This document shows, in pieces, positions 10,414 to 18,717 of a stretch of 64,000 bases of DNA. Under the pieces are notes generated by a model, which saw only the letters and a list, made by a program, of their open reading frames with translations, did no database searches and was not told the DNA's origin. The position numbers and the translations under genes are program-made. Origin of the DNA: Azospirillum halopraeferens DSM 3675 (GTDB lineage: Bacteria > Pseudomonadota > Alphaproteobacteria > Azospirillales > Azospirillaceae). How positions within the stretch are numbered: the stretch's first letter is position 1; the number at the start of each line of letters is the position of its first letter. Location: NCBI RefSeq assembly GCF_000429625.1, contig NZ_AUCF01000010.1, positions 124,001-188,000 on the forward strand, read 5' to 3'.

Positions 10414-10451
10414 CCGCGGCCGGCACCGGTTGAGCGCCCGGCCGGCCGCGG
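10414..10451 (+). terminator. Possible terminator hairpin after proS
   Basis: CCGCGGCCGG (10414-10423) pairs perfectly with CCGGCCGCGG (10442-10451) and lies 10 bases after the proS stop. There is no T run directly behind the stem (only CCCTTTCTTTT further on), so it may be weak or Rho-assisted. Confidence 0.4.
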
Positions 10452-10535
10452 CGGCAGTGCTCCCTTTCTTTTGCCACCATCGGCCCCTATGGTGCGGACC
10501 ACGCTTCCCGTCGTTCCGTCCCGGACCCAGCCCCC

Positions 10536-11786
10536 ATGATCTTTTCCGCTTTCGAACGCATGGTGGCGATGCGCTACCTGCGCGCCCGCCGGCAGGAGGG
10601 GTTCATCTCCGTCATCGCGGGGTTCTCGCTGCTCGGCATCGCGCTGGGGGTGGCGACCCTGATCATCGTGATGGCGGTGATGAACGGCTTCCGGGCGGAG
10701 CTGCTGGGCCGGGTGCTGGGGCTCAACGGCCACCTCAACGTCTATTCGGCGCAGGGCGGGCCGCTGGACGATTTCGACACGCTGGCGGACCGGTTGCGCG
10801 CCGCCCCCGGCGTGGTGCAGGTGACGCCGACGGTGGAGGGGCAGGCGCTGGTGTCGGTGCGCGGCACCGCCTCGGGCGCCGTCGTGCGGGGCGTGCGTCC
10901 CGAGGATTTCCGCGACCGGTCGACTCTGGCGTCGGCCATTGTGCTGGGCTCCGTCGGCGCCTATGACGAGGACCGCATCGCCATCGGCATCCGCATGGCC
11001 CAGCGCCTGGGTCTGTCGGTGGGCGACCAGTTGACGCTGATCGCGCCGCAGGGCAACGCCACCGCCTTCGGCACGGTGCCGCGCATGCGCAGCTTTCCCA
11101 TCGGCGCCATCTTCGACGTGGGCATGTTCGAATACGACAACGCCTTCGTGTTCATGCCGCTCGACCAGGCGCAGATCTTCTTCCGCACCGGTGAGGATGC
11201 CGTCACCTCGCTGGAGGTGTTCGTCCGCGACCCGACGCAGATCGCCGCGGCGCGCTCCGCCATCCTGCCGACGGTCGCGGGGATCGGCCGCGTCATCGAC
11301 TGGCAGCAGTCGAACGCCAGCTTCTACACGGCGTTGCAGGTGGAGCGGAACGTGATGTTCCTGATCCTGTCCCTGATCATCATGGTCGCCGCGTTCAACA
11401 TCATCTCCTCGATGATCATGCTGGTGAAGGACAAGGGCCGCGACATCGCCATCCTGCGCACCATGGGAGCGACGCGCGGCATGATCATGCGCATCTTCTT
11501 CCTGTCCGGCGCCTCCATCGGCGTCGTCGGCACGGTGGCCGGCCTGGGGCTGGGCATTGCCTTCGCCCTGAACATCGAGAGCATCCGGCAGTTCATCCAG
11601 ACCCTGTCGGGCACCGAACTCTTCTCGGCCGAGATCTATTTCCTGTCGCAGCTTCCGGCGAAGATCGACTGGGGCGAGGTGGTGCAGGTGGCGGCCATGG
11701 CCCTGGCCCTGTCGATCGGCGCCACCCTCTACCCGTCCTGGCGGGCGGCCCGCCTCGACCCGGTGGAGGCCCTGCGCTATGAGTGA
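10536..11786 (+). CDS. lolC: Lipoprotein-releasing ABC transporter permease (LolC/LolE/LolF type)
   Basis: Inner-membrane permease of 416 residues that extracts outer-membrane lipoproteins and passes them to LolA. The FtsX/MacB-like layout is seen: one membrane segment near residues 20-45 (GFSLLGIALGVATLI), a periplasmic domain of about 220 residues, and three C-terminal segments (VMFLILSLIIMVAAFNII, ASIGVVGTVAGLGLG, and one near residue 390). The conserved N-terminal RYLRARRQEGFISVIAG is typical. Only one permease gene precedes lolD. This agrees with the single LolF-type homodimer known from alphaproteobacteria rather than a LolC-LolE pair. It overlaps lolD by 8 bases. Confidence 0.93.
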   Translation: MIFSAFERMVAMRYLRARRQEGFISVIAGFSLLGIALGVATLIIVMAVMNGFRAELLGRVLGLNGHLNVYSAQGGPLDDFDTLADRLRAAPGVVQVTPTVEGQALVSVRGTASGAVVRGVRPEDFRDRSTLASAIVLGSVGAYDEDRIAIGIRMAQRLGLSVGDQLTLIAPQGNATAFGTVPRMRSFPIGAIFDVGMFEYDNAFVFMPLDQAQIFFRTGEDAVTSLEVFVRDPTQIAAARSAILPTVAGIGRVIDWQQSNASFYTALQVERNVMFLILSLIIMVAAFNIISSMIMLVKDKGRDIAILRTMGATRGMIMRIFFLSGASIGVVGTVAGLGLGIAFALNIESIRQFIQTLSGTELFSAEIYFLSQLPAKIDWGEVVQVAAMALALSIGATLYPSWRAARLDPVEALRYE

Positions 11787-12465
11787 GGCAGCGATGCTGG
11801 AGCTGTCCGGCGTGGTGCGGGTGTTCGAGCAGGCGGGCACCAGGCTGGAGGTGCTGCGCGGCGCCGCCCTGGCCGTGCGGCCGGGGGAACTGGTCGGGCT
11901 GGTCGGCCCGTCGGGGGCGGGGAAGTCGACCCTTCTGCACATCGCCGGTCTGCTGGAGCGGCCGGACGGCGGATCGGTGCGCATCGGCGGCACCGACGCG
12001 GCCCGCCTCGACGACGACAAGCGCACGGCGCTGCGCCGCCGCTGCATCGGCTTCGTCTATCAGTTCCACCACCTGCTGCCCGAGTTCTCGGCGCTGGAGA
12101 ACATCGTGCTGCCCCAGATGGTCGCCGGCGTCACCCGGGGGCAGGCGGCGGTGCGGGCCGGAGAACTGCTGGCGGCCGTCGGGCTGGCGGCCCGCGCCGG
12201 CCACCGCCCGGCCCGCCTGTCGGGCGGCGAGCAGCAGCGCGTCGCCATTGCCCGCGCCCTGGCCAACCGGCCCGGTCTGCTGATCGCCGACGAGCCCACC
12301 GGAAACCTCGATCCCCACACCGCCGAGGCGGTGTTCGGCCTGCTGACCGACCTGGTGCGGCGCGAACGCGTCGGCGCCCTGGTGGCCACCCACAACCTCG
12401 ACCTGGCCAAGCGCATGGACCGGGTGCTGGAGCTGCGCGACGGGGTGCTGGTCGAGCACCGATAG
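11779..12465 (+). CDS. lolD: Lipoprotein-releasing system ATP-binding protein
   Basis: ATPase of 228 residues driving the upstream LolC/F permease. It shows Walker A GPSGAGKSTLL, signature LSGGEQQRVAIARAL, Walker B LLIADEP with D-loop TGNLD, and switch His in ATHNLDLAK. The motif VYQFHHLLPEFSALEN is characteristic of LolD. The ATG lies within the permease's last codons, indicating coupled translation. The product is cytoplasmic and membrane-associated. Confidence 0.95.
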   Translation: MSEAAMLELSGVVRVFEQAGTRLEVLRGAALAVRPGELVGLVGPSGAGKSTLLHIAGLLERPDGGSVRIGGTDAARLDDDKRTALRRRCIGFVYQFHHLLPEFSALENIVLPQMVAGVTRGQAAVRAGELLAAVGLAARAGHRPARLSGGEQQRVAIARALANRPGLLIADEPTGNLDPHTAEAVFGLLTDLVRRERVGALVATHNLDLAKRMDRVLELRDGVLVEHR

Positions 12466-12559
12466 GGTGGTGCGGCCGCCGCTCACGCAATTGCGAATGG
12501 TGCGCGGCGGCGGTCCGCGGCACACTCTCCGGCACAATGATCGACCGGGAGGGTGAACA

Positions 12560-13423
12560 ATGGACCAGCGGATCATCGACCTCTACGACGAGTACACCCA
12601 CAAGCCGCTGCCGCGGCGGGTGTTCCTGGAGCGGCTCACCGTCCTGGTCGGCGGTGCGGCGGCGGTGCCGGCGGTGTTGCGGGTGATCGAGCCGAACTAC
12701 GCCATGGCGGCGATGGTGGCCGAAGACGATCCGGCCATCACGGCGGGGATGATCGACCATCCCGGCGGCGCCGGGACCCTGCGGGGCTACCTCGCGCGGC
12801 CCGCGGGCGGCGGCCGGTCGCCGGCGGTGATCGTTATCCACGAGAACCGCGGCCTCAACCCGCACATCCGGGACGTCGCCCGGCGCTTTGCCAGGGACGG
12901 TTTCCTGGCGCTGGCCCCCGATCTGCTGACGCCGCTGGGCGGCACCCCCGACGACCCCGACCGGGCGCGCGATCTGATCGGCCAGCTTCAGCGCGATGCG
13001 GTGGTGGCCGACCTCCGGGCGATGACGGCGTTCCTCGAAGGCCATGACGGGGGCAACGGCAAGGTCGGCGCCGTGGGGTTCTGCTGGGGCGGCGGCATGG
13101 TCAACCAGCTTGCCGTCGCCGAACCGGGCCTGGACGCCGGTGTGGTCTATTACGGCCCATCCCCCGAACCGGCGCAGGCGGCGTCCATCAAGGCACCGCT
13201 GCTGCTGCACTACGCCGGGCTGGACGAGCGCATCAACGCCGGCGTGCCGGCCTATGAGACCGCGCTGAAGGCCGCCGGCGTCGACCACACGCTGCACATG
13301 TACGAGGGCGTCAATCACGCCTTCAACAACGACACCTCCGCCGAGCGCTACGACGAGGCCGCCGCCACGCTGGCGTGGCAGCGCACCGTCGCCTTCCTGA
13401 AGGACCGTCTGGCGGCGGGCTGA
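12560..13423 (+). CDS. Dienelactone hydrolase family protein
   Basis: Alpha/beta hydrolase of 287 residues. The Cys-His-Asp triad of dienelactone hydrolases is visible: nucleophile Cys in GFCWGGG, Asp in AGLDERI and His in GVNHAFNND. HENRGLNPHIRDVARR is the usual substrate-pocket segment. The N terminus (RRVFLERLTVLVGGAAAVPAVL) resembles a degenerate Tat-type signal or anchor, as in related proteins predicted to be exported. The physiological substrate is unknown. An AGGGTGAACA ribosome site precedes the ATG. Confidence 0.88.
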   Translation: MDQRIIDLYDEYTHKPLPRRVFLERLTVLVGGAAAVPAVLRVIEPNYAMAAMVAEDDPAITAGMIDHPGGAGTLRGYLARPAGGGRSPAVIVIHENRGLNPHIRDVARRFARDGFLALAPDLLTPLGGTPDDPDRARDLIGQLQRDAVVADLRAMTAFLEGHDGGNGKVGAVGFCWGGGMVNQLAVAEPGLDAGVVYYGPSPEPAQAASIKAPLLLHYAGLDERINAGVPAYETALKAAGVDHTLHMYEGVNHAFNNDTSAERYDEAAATLAWQRTVAFLKDRLAAG

Positions 13424-13434
13424 GCCGGCGGACG

Positions 13435-14025
13435 TCAGGTGCCGGCGTGCAGGCGCCGGCACTCGTCCAGGGCGTTGAGCGCCCAGTTGGTGCCGGTCAG
13501 GTCGAAGCCGGCGAGGGCGCCGCCGGGGCCGCGGAACTCGACCCGCAGGGCGCGTGCGAAGGCGTGAACCTCGTCGTCGTAGCGGGCGGTGGGAAAGCTG
13601 ACCGTCAGCGACGGGCCCGGTTCCACCAGGGCCCGGAAGGCGACCCGTTCGCCATCGTCGAACACCGCCTGAAGGCGCAAGGGGCCGTCCGTCGGCCGAC
13701 GCGGTCCCACGCCGGACAGGCGGAAGCCGGAGTCCTCGGCGCCGGCGACGAACACCAGCCGCGCCCCGCGCACGCCGGGCCGCCATGCCTTGCAGAAGGG
13801 GCGGCCGTCGGCGCCGGCCTCGTGGAACTCGATCACCCAGTCGTTGCGCTCGCCCAGCACGCGGGTCGGCTCCTCGGGCGCCGCGGGTACGGCGGCGGGC
13901 TGCGCGGCCGGAGCGGGCGGGGCGTCGGGCGGCGTCTGGCAGGCCGCCAGCGCCAGGGTGGCGAGGAGGGCCGTCAGGCTCGGGGCGCGGAGGGCCGTCA
14001 GGCTCGGGGCGCGGAGGTGTCGCAT
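13435..14025 (-). CDS. Predicted lipoprotein of unknown function
   Basis: Protein of 196 residues with a lipoprotein signal peptide: basic start MRHLR, hydrophobic segment and lipobox LALAAC, with the lipidated Cys near residue 29. A Pro/Ala-rich spacer follows, then a domain rich in beta-strand-like sequence (RNDWVIEFHEAGADG through LDECRRLH). No family is recognised with confidence. The signal peptide contains two in-frame copies of LRAPSLTA, caused by a 24-bp DNA duplication. The gene converges with the upstream hydrolase, with 11 bases between stops. Confidence 0.75.
   Translation of the reverse strand: MRHLRAPSLTALRAPSLTALLATLALAACQTPPDAPPAPAAQPAAVPAAPEEPTRVLGERNDWVIEFHEAGADGRPFCKAWRPGVRGARLVFVAGAEDSGFRLSGVGPRRPTDGPLRLQAVFDDGERVAFRALVEPGPSLTVSFPTARYDDEVHAFARALRVEFRGPGGALAGFDLTGTNWALNALDECRRLHAGT
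13970..14017. repeat. Perfect 24-bp tandem duplication inside a signal peptide
   Basis: Two identical adjacent 24-base units (13970-13993 and 13994-14017) encode LRAPSLTA twice in the lipoprotein signal peptide on the minus strand. Being a multiple of three, the duplication keeps the frame. Confidence 0.9.
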
Positions 14026-14222
14026 GGGTGTGCTCTCGGGCGGATTCCGAAGGACAGTGACGCTTTTTACACCAACGAAAGAAGTATGCGAAGCCTCCGC
14101 CCGGCGCTGCGCCTCCGGGGGGTGGCCGGCGAAACCGAACGGGGTGGGGCAAACGGTCGCTGCGGGTTGAAGGGCCACCGGTGCTCTGTTAGCGTGCGCA
14201 CACTTTTTCCGGACCCGCCTCC

Positions 14223-14786
14223 ATGACGCTTGCCACCGCACTCCTCCTGGCCATGAGCCTATCGATGGACTCCTTCGCCGCGGCGCTGGGGACGGGCGCG
14301 GTGTTGCGGCGGCCCGGCATCCTGGCGGCGGTGCGCGTGGGGGCCGTGTTCGGGGCGGTGCAACTCGCCACCCCGCTGATCGGCTTCGCGCTGGGGCTGA
14401 CCTTCGCCGCCGCCGTCCACGCGGTCGACCACTGGATCGCCTTCCTGCTGCTGCTGGCGGTGGGCGGCAAGATGGTGATGGAGAGCCTCGACGAGGATGG
14501 CGCCGACGCGCCGCGCCGCGCCGAGCCCGGCTACGCGGCCCTGTTCTGCACGGCGTTTGCCACCAGCATCGACGCGGCCGCCGTCGGGGTCTCGCTGGCG
14601 GTGGTGGAGGTGGACATCCTGGCGGTGTGCCTGCTGATCGGTGCGGTGACCTTCGGCATGGCGGCGGGCGGCGTTCTGGTGGGCCGCGCCGCCGGGCCCG
14701 CACTGGGCCGCCGCGCCGAACTGATCGGCGGCCTCGGCCTGATCGCCATCGGTGTCAAGATCCTGGTGGAGCACACGATCCTCTGA
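14223..14786 (+). CDS. mntP: Manganese efflux pump MntP
   Basis: Inner-membrane Mn2+ exporter of 187 residues with six hydrophobic segments arranged as two repeats of three. The hallmark acidic residues sit in the first segment of each repeat: LSMDSFAAALGTG and ATSIDAAAVGVS. The length matches the DUF204/MntP family (about 180-190). A manganese riboswitch (yybP-ykoY) often precedes mntP, but none is evident in the 197-base gap upstream. It converges with the DnaJ-like gene. Confidence 0.93.
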   Translation: MTLATALLLAMSLSMDSFAAALGTGAVLRRPGILAAVRVGAVFGAVQLATPLIGFALGLTFAAAVHAVDHWIAFLLLLAVGGKMVMESLDEDGADAPRRAEPGYAALFCTAFATSIDAAAVGVSLAVVEVDILAVCLLIGAVTFGMAAGGVLVGRAAGPALGRRAELIGGLGLIAIGVKILVEHTIL

Positions 14787-14799
14787 TCGCCGCGATCGC

Positions 14800-15765
14800 C
14801 TACTCCAGCCCGGCCTTCTTGCGCACGTCGTAGCTGCGCTTGACCGCCCATTCCTCCATGAACTTGACCAGTTCGGCGTCGGGCGGCTCGGGCAGCATCA
14901 CCTTCAGCTTCACGTACTGGTCGCCGGTCTGCTTGGTCTTCTGGGACACCACTCCCTTGCCGCGCAGACGCAGGACGGAGCCGGTGTTGGACCCCGGCGG
15001 CACCTTCACCGCCACGGTCCCGGCGACCGTGGGAACGCGGATGGTGGCGCCCAGGATCGCCTCGTTCAGGGTCACCGGCAACTCCAGGTGGATGTCGCCG
15101 TCCTGGCGGGTGAAGTGGGGATGGGGTTCGACGTGCACCTCGATGATGGCGTCGCCCGCCGCGGCTCCGCCCATCCCACCCAGCCCCTGGCCCTTCAGGC
15201 GCAGCTTCTGCTCGTCCTCGGTGCCCGGCGGGATGGTGACGTCCAGGCTCTTGCCGTTGGACAGGCTGATTCGCCGCTTGGCGCCGACCGCCGCTTCCAG
15301 GAACGAGACGGTCACGGAATAGGCGATGTCGGTGCCGCGGGCCTTGGGGCCGGACGCCGTCCCGTCGCCCGCGGCACCGGTGCGCCCGCCGGTGGATTTG
15401 GTCCCCGCCGCGCCGCCGCGCCGGCGTCCGAACAGGTCCGAGAACCAGTCGTCGCCGAAGCCGAAGCCGGCATCGTCCGCTCCGGCCCCGGCTCCGGCCC
15501 CGCGGGTTCGCGGCCCGTGGGACCGGTGGCTGAAGGGACGCTCGCCGCCGTCGGCATCGATCTCGCCGCGATCGAACCGGGCCCGCTTGGCCGGGTCGGA
15601 CAGCAGGGTGTAGGCGGCCGAGATCTCCTTGAACCGTTCCTCGTTGCCGGCGTGCCCGGGCTTCAGGTCGGGATGGTATTCCTTGGCAAGCTTGCGATAG
15701 GCCTTCTTGATCTCCTCGGCGCCGGCCGTCCGCTGAACGCCGAGAACGTGGTAGGGGTCGCGCAT
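14800..15765 (-). CDS. DnaJ-like co-chaperone (CbpA type)
   Basis: J-domain protein of 321 residues that stimulates DnaK ATPase. The J domain occupies residues 1-68 with the essential HPD triplet (EYHPDLKPG). A Gly/Phe/Asp-rich linker follows (about 90-130, containing DDWFSDLFGRR), then the two substrate-binding beta domains of DnaJ_C. There is no zinc-finger region, which separates it from true DnaJ and makes it CbpA-like. I use the ATG giving MRDPYHVLG; a GTG nine bases upstream is also possible. Confidence 0.9.
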   Translation of the reverse strand: MRDPYHVLGVQRTAGAEEIKKAYRKLAKEYHPDLKPGHAGNEERFKEISAAYTLLSDPAKRARFDRGEIDADGGERPFSHRSHGPRTRGAGAGAGADDAGFGFGDDWFSDLFGRRRGGAAGTKSTGGRTGAAGDGTASGPKARGTDIAYSVTVSFLEAAVGAKRRISLSNGKSLDVTIPPGTEDEQKLRLKGQGLGGMGGAAAGDAIIEVHVEPHPHFTRQDGDIHLELPVTLNEAILGATIRVPTVAGTVAVKVPPGSNTGSVLRLRGKGVVSQKTKQTGDQYVKLKVMLPEPPDAELVKFMEEWAVKRSYDVRKKAGLE

Positions 15766-15825
15766 GGTGGCCACGAAGCAAATCCATCCCGCCCCGCTAC
15801 GTGGGGCTCGCAGGCTGAAGGAACG

Positions 15826-16293
15826 TCAATTCATGATCTTCCACGTACCGTCCGGCTGTTTGCAAGCGGTTCCGAACGCCATCTCCGTGCGGCCGCCAAC
15901 GGTCACCGTCTGCTGGTACTCCCGGCAGTACTCGCCACGGTTGCTGTAGCCGTCGCGCGTCGAGGTGACGGTGCCGGAATGGCCCGTCTGGGGGTTGTTC
16001 CAGGCGATCTGCTGGCCCACCGGTGCGGCATAGGCGCGCTGCGCCGCCTGGGTGGCGTAGGTCTGGTCGGCGCGGTCGAGGGAGGCGCCGATCTCCTTGC
16101 CGATGTAGGCGCCGAGCAGCGTGCCGACGCCCGTCGCGACGAGCTGGCCGGTCCCGCCCCCGAACTGGGAGCCGATGACGCCGCCGACGATGGCGCCGCT
16201 GACGGTGCCCGCCGTCTCCTTGGGAGCGGACTGGCAGCCGGCGAGCAGGAGGGCCGCCGCGAGGGCGGTAACGACGTAGGGTTTGGTGATCAT
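15826..16293 (-). CDS. Glycine-zipper surface-antigen-like lipoprotein (17 kDa antigen type)
   Basis: Lipoprotein of 155 residues. It has a signal peptide with lipobox LLLAGC (Cys near residue 21) and a glycine-zipper segment (VSGAIVGGVIGSQFGGG, GVGTLLGAYIGKEIG) that is the mark of the rickettsial 17-kDa surface antigen family. A C-terminal domain contains GEYCREYQQTVTVGG and FGTACKQPDGTWKI with two cysteines, typical of the RT0821/Lpp0805 surface-protein family. It is probably anchored in the outer membrane. The start ATG is chosen where the signal peptide begins; an upstream extension is arginine-rich noise. Confidence 0.87.
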   Translation of the reverse strand: MITKPYVVTALAAALLLAGCQSAPKETAGTVSGAIVGGVIGSQFGGGTGQLVATGVGTLLGAYIGKEIGASLDRADQTYATQAAQRAYAAPVGQQIAWNNPQTGHSGTVTSTRDGYSNRGEYCREYQQTVTVGGRTEMAFGTACKQPDGTWKIMN

Positions 16294-16432
16294 CGTGCGA
16301 GCCTCAGGAGACGGAATCCGGGGGCGCGTCTGCCGTGCGCGCCTTGAACCACCGGTATAGTCCAACCTGTGCTATCTGTGAATTGCGACGACGCCGCGGC
16401 GCGCGGTGTTCGGCGCGGGCAACGACGACGGA

Positions 16433-17041
16433 ATGATGGCGACCATGGCCGACGCGACGGAAGACCCCTTTGCACTGTTCGCCGCCTGGATGGCCGAGGC
16501 GGAACGCAGCGAGCCCAACGATCCCAACGCCATGGCGCTGGCCACGGCCGATGCCGCCGGCTTGCCGTCCGTGCGCATGGTGCTGCTCAAGGGGTTCGAT
16601 GCTGCCGGCTTCGTCTTCTACACCAACACCGAAAGCCGCAAGGGCGAGCAGCTCGGCGCCAACCCCAACGCGGCGCTGTGCTTTCACTGGAAGTCGCTGA
16701 AGCGGCAGGTGCGGGTCGAGGGTGCGGCGGAACGGGTCAGCGACGCCGAGGCCGACGCCTATTTCGCCAGCCGACACCGCGACAGCCGCATCGGCGCCTG
16801 GGCGTCGCAGCAATCGCGCCCCATGGAGGGGCGCTGGGACCTGGAGAAGCGGGTGGCGCAGTACGTCGCACGGTTCGCCGTCGGCACGGTGCCGCGCCCG
16901 CCCCATTGGACCGGGTTCCGCATCGTGCCGCGTCGGATCGAGTTCTGGACCGACAAGCCCTTCCGCCTGCACGAGCGCATCCTGTACGTGCGCGACCCGG
17001 CGGCACCGGACGGCTGGACCACCGAACGCCTCTTCCCCTGA
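16433..17041 (+). CDS. pdxH: Pyridoxamine 5'-phosphate oxidase
   Basis: FMN enzyme that oxidises pyridoxamine- or pyridoxine-5'-phosphate to pyridoxal-5'-phosphate. Family landmarks in order are [20 protein letters not shown] (FMN site), [26 protein letters not shown], and [17 protein letters not shown] with RLHERI near the end, matching the E. coli protein over almost its full length. Three in-frame ATGs (16433, 16436, 16445) and a GTG at 16406 are possible starts; 16433 is used here, giving about 202 residues. Confidence 0.95.
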   Translation: MMATMADATEDPFALFAAWMAEAERSEPNDPNAMALATADAAGLPSVRMVLLKGFDAAGFVFYTNTESRKGEQLGANPNAALCFHWKSLKRQVRVEGAAERVSDAEADAYFASRHRDSRIGAWASQQSRPMEGRWDLEKRVAQYVARFAVGTVPRPPHWTGFRIVPRRIEFWTDKPFRLHERILYVRDPAAPDGWTTERLFP

Positions 17042-17084
17042 CGACGGAGCACGCAGCGTGGCGGAAAACCGGAAAGGAGCGGGG

Positions 17085-18005
17085 GTGACCCACGACGCCG
17101 GCGCGATCGAACGGCTGCGCCGCCGCGCCACCTACGCCAGCGTGTCGGTGGCGCTGGCGCTGATCATCGCCAAGCTCGGCGCCTATCTGATCACCGAATC
17201 GGTCAGCATCCTGTCGTCGCTGATCGATTCCTCGACCGACCTGCTGGCCTCCCTGGTGACCCTGCTCGCGGTCCGCCACGCCCTGAAGCCGCCCGACCTG
17301 ATGCACCGCTACGGCCACGGCAAGGCGGAGGCGCTGGCCGCCCTGGCCCAGGCGGCGTTCATCAGCGGGTCCGCCCTGTTCCTGTCGATCGAGGCGGTCC
17401 GCCGCCTGATCTATCCCGAACCGATCTCGCAGGGCGGAGTGGGCATCGCCGTGATGGTGCTGTCCATCGTGCTCACCTTCGGCCTCATCACCTTTCAGCG
17501 GCACGTGGTGGCGCGGACCGGGTCGATCGCCATCGGTGCCGACCGCCTGCACTACGCCGGCGACCTGCTGATGAACTCGGCGGTGATCGCGGCGCTCCTG
17601 TTGACCATGCTGACCGGGGTCGCCGCCATCGACCCGCTGGCCGGCCTGGCCATCGCCGCCTTCCTGCTGCACGGCGCGCGGGGGGTGGCGCGGCAGGCGC
17701 TTGCGGTGCTGATGGACCGTGAACTGGAGGGCGCGGAGCGTGACCGCATCGCCGCCATGGTGCTGGCCCACGACGGCGCGCTGGGCCTTCACGACCTGCG
17801 CACCCGCAGCACCGGAACCGGGATCTTCATCGAGTTCCACCTGGAGGTCGATCCCCTCATCAGCGTGGTCCAGGCCCATGACATCGCCGATGCCATCGAG
17901 CGCACGCTGGTGGGCGCCTTCCCCAGTTGCGAGGTGCTGATCCACCAGGAACCCGCCGGTTTGCAGGACGAACGGCTCGACAACCGCATCGGCGCGCTGC
18001 GCTGA
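17085..18005 (+). CDS. Cation diffusion facilitator family transporter (FieF-like)
   Basis: Inner-membrane divalent metal/proton antiporter of about 306 residues. Metal-site residues expected in CDF proteins are present in segments 2 and 5: LIDSSTDLLAS and ADRLHYAGDLLMNS. The conserved cytoplasmic HRYGHGKAEALAAL follows the second. The C-terminal cytoplasmic dimer domain (about residues 205-300) includes HDLRTRSTG and VDPLISVVQAHDIAD. The GTG at 17085 is preferred because AAAGGAG lies seven bases upstream; a GTG at 17058 is an alternative. Metal specificity (Fe, Zn, Cd) cannot be read from the sequence. Confidence 0.92.
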   Translation: MTHDAGAIERLRRRATYASVSVALALIIAKLGAYLITESVSILSSLIDSSTDLLASLVTLLAVRHALKPPDLMHRYGHGKAEALAALAQAAFISGSALFLSIEAVRRLIYPEPISQGGVGIAVMVLSIVLTFGLITFQRHVVARTGSIAIGADRLHYAGDLLMNSAVIAALLLTMLTGVAAIDPLAGLAIAAFLLHGARGVARQALAVLMDRELEGAERDRIAAMVLAHDGALGLHDLRTRSTGTGIFIEFHLEVDPLISVVQAHDIADAIERTLVGAFPSCEVLIHQEPAGLQDERLDNRIGALR

Positions 18006-18192
18006 CGGGGGCTTCCCGTGTCGGATACCGGACCAAGGCGACCGCCGTTCTGTCGTCGGTGTGACAATGCCCTGTCGATCCGGAGGGCGTGACGGATCGG
18101 GAATCCCGCATTCAAGCCGTTTCCGGGTTATGGCACGCTTCCTGCTAGGTCGCTGCTCTTCATTGGTGCTCGAACGCCGAAGGGAGCGGACC

Positions 18193-18717
18193 TTGAAGCC
18201 AACCGCGCTGAGCCTGAGCGGCCGGGAGCGGACCTTTCCGCCCGACGAGATCATCGTCAGCAAGACCGATCCGCAGGGCCGCCTCACCTACGTCAACGAC
18301 GTCTTCCTCATGGTGGCCGGTTACACCGAGGATGACCTCATCGGCCGGCCCCACAACATCATCCGCCATCCCGCCATGCCCCGCACGGTCTTCCGCCTGA
18401 TGTGGCGGACGGTGCGGGAGGGACGGGAGATCTTCGCCTATGTCAACAACCGCGCCAGCAACGGCGACCATTACTGGGTGCTCGCCCACGTGACGCCGAA
18501 CCTGGCGGCGGACGGCACGATCGCCGGCTACCACTCCAGCCGCCGGGCCCCCCGGCGCGCGGCGGTTGAGCGTGTCGACGCCCTTTATGGCCGGTTGCGA
18601 GCGGCTGAGATCGCCGCGGGGGACGGCGAGGCGGGCATGGCCGCCTCCGCCCGCCTGCTTGACGAGGTGCTGCAAGGGGAGGGCATGGGTTATGACCGGT
18701 TTGTCCTCGGTCTCTAG
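18193..18717 (+). CDS. PAS domain protein, Aer-like redox sensor
   Basis: Small soluble protein of about 174 residues that is essentially one PAS domain (about 20-125). The signature [16 protein letters not shown], then [22 protein letters not shown] and [11 protein letters not shown], is that of the FAD-binding PAS of the aerotaxis receptor Aer. No membrane or signalling domain is attached. The gene overlaps the next one, a chemoreceptor lacking a PAS domain, by 26 bases. The most natural reading is a split Aer pair. A TTG at 18193 with AGGGAG at proper distance fits best; upstream in-frame ATGs would add unlikely residues. Confidence 0.82.
   Translation: MKPTALSLSGRERTFPPDEIIVSKTDPQGRLTYVNDVFLMVAGYTEDDLIGRPHNIIRHPAMPRTVFRLMWRTVREGREIFAYVNNRASNGDHYWVLAHVTPNLAADGTIAGYHSSRRAPRRAAVERVDALYGRLRAAEIAAGDGEAGMAASARLLDEVLQGEGMGYDRFVLGL

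Noticed and set aside
13970..14017. CRISPR-type or satellite repeat
   Set aside because: Only two adjacent units without spacers, lying inside a gene in frame.
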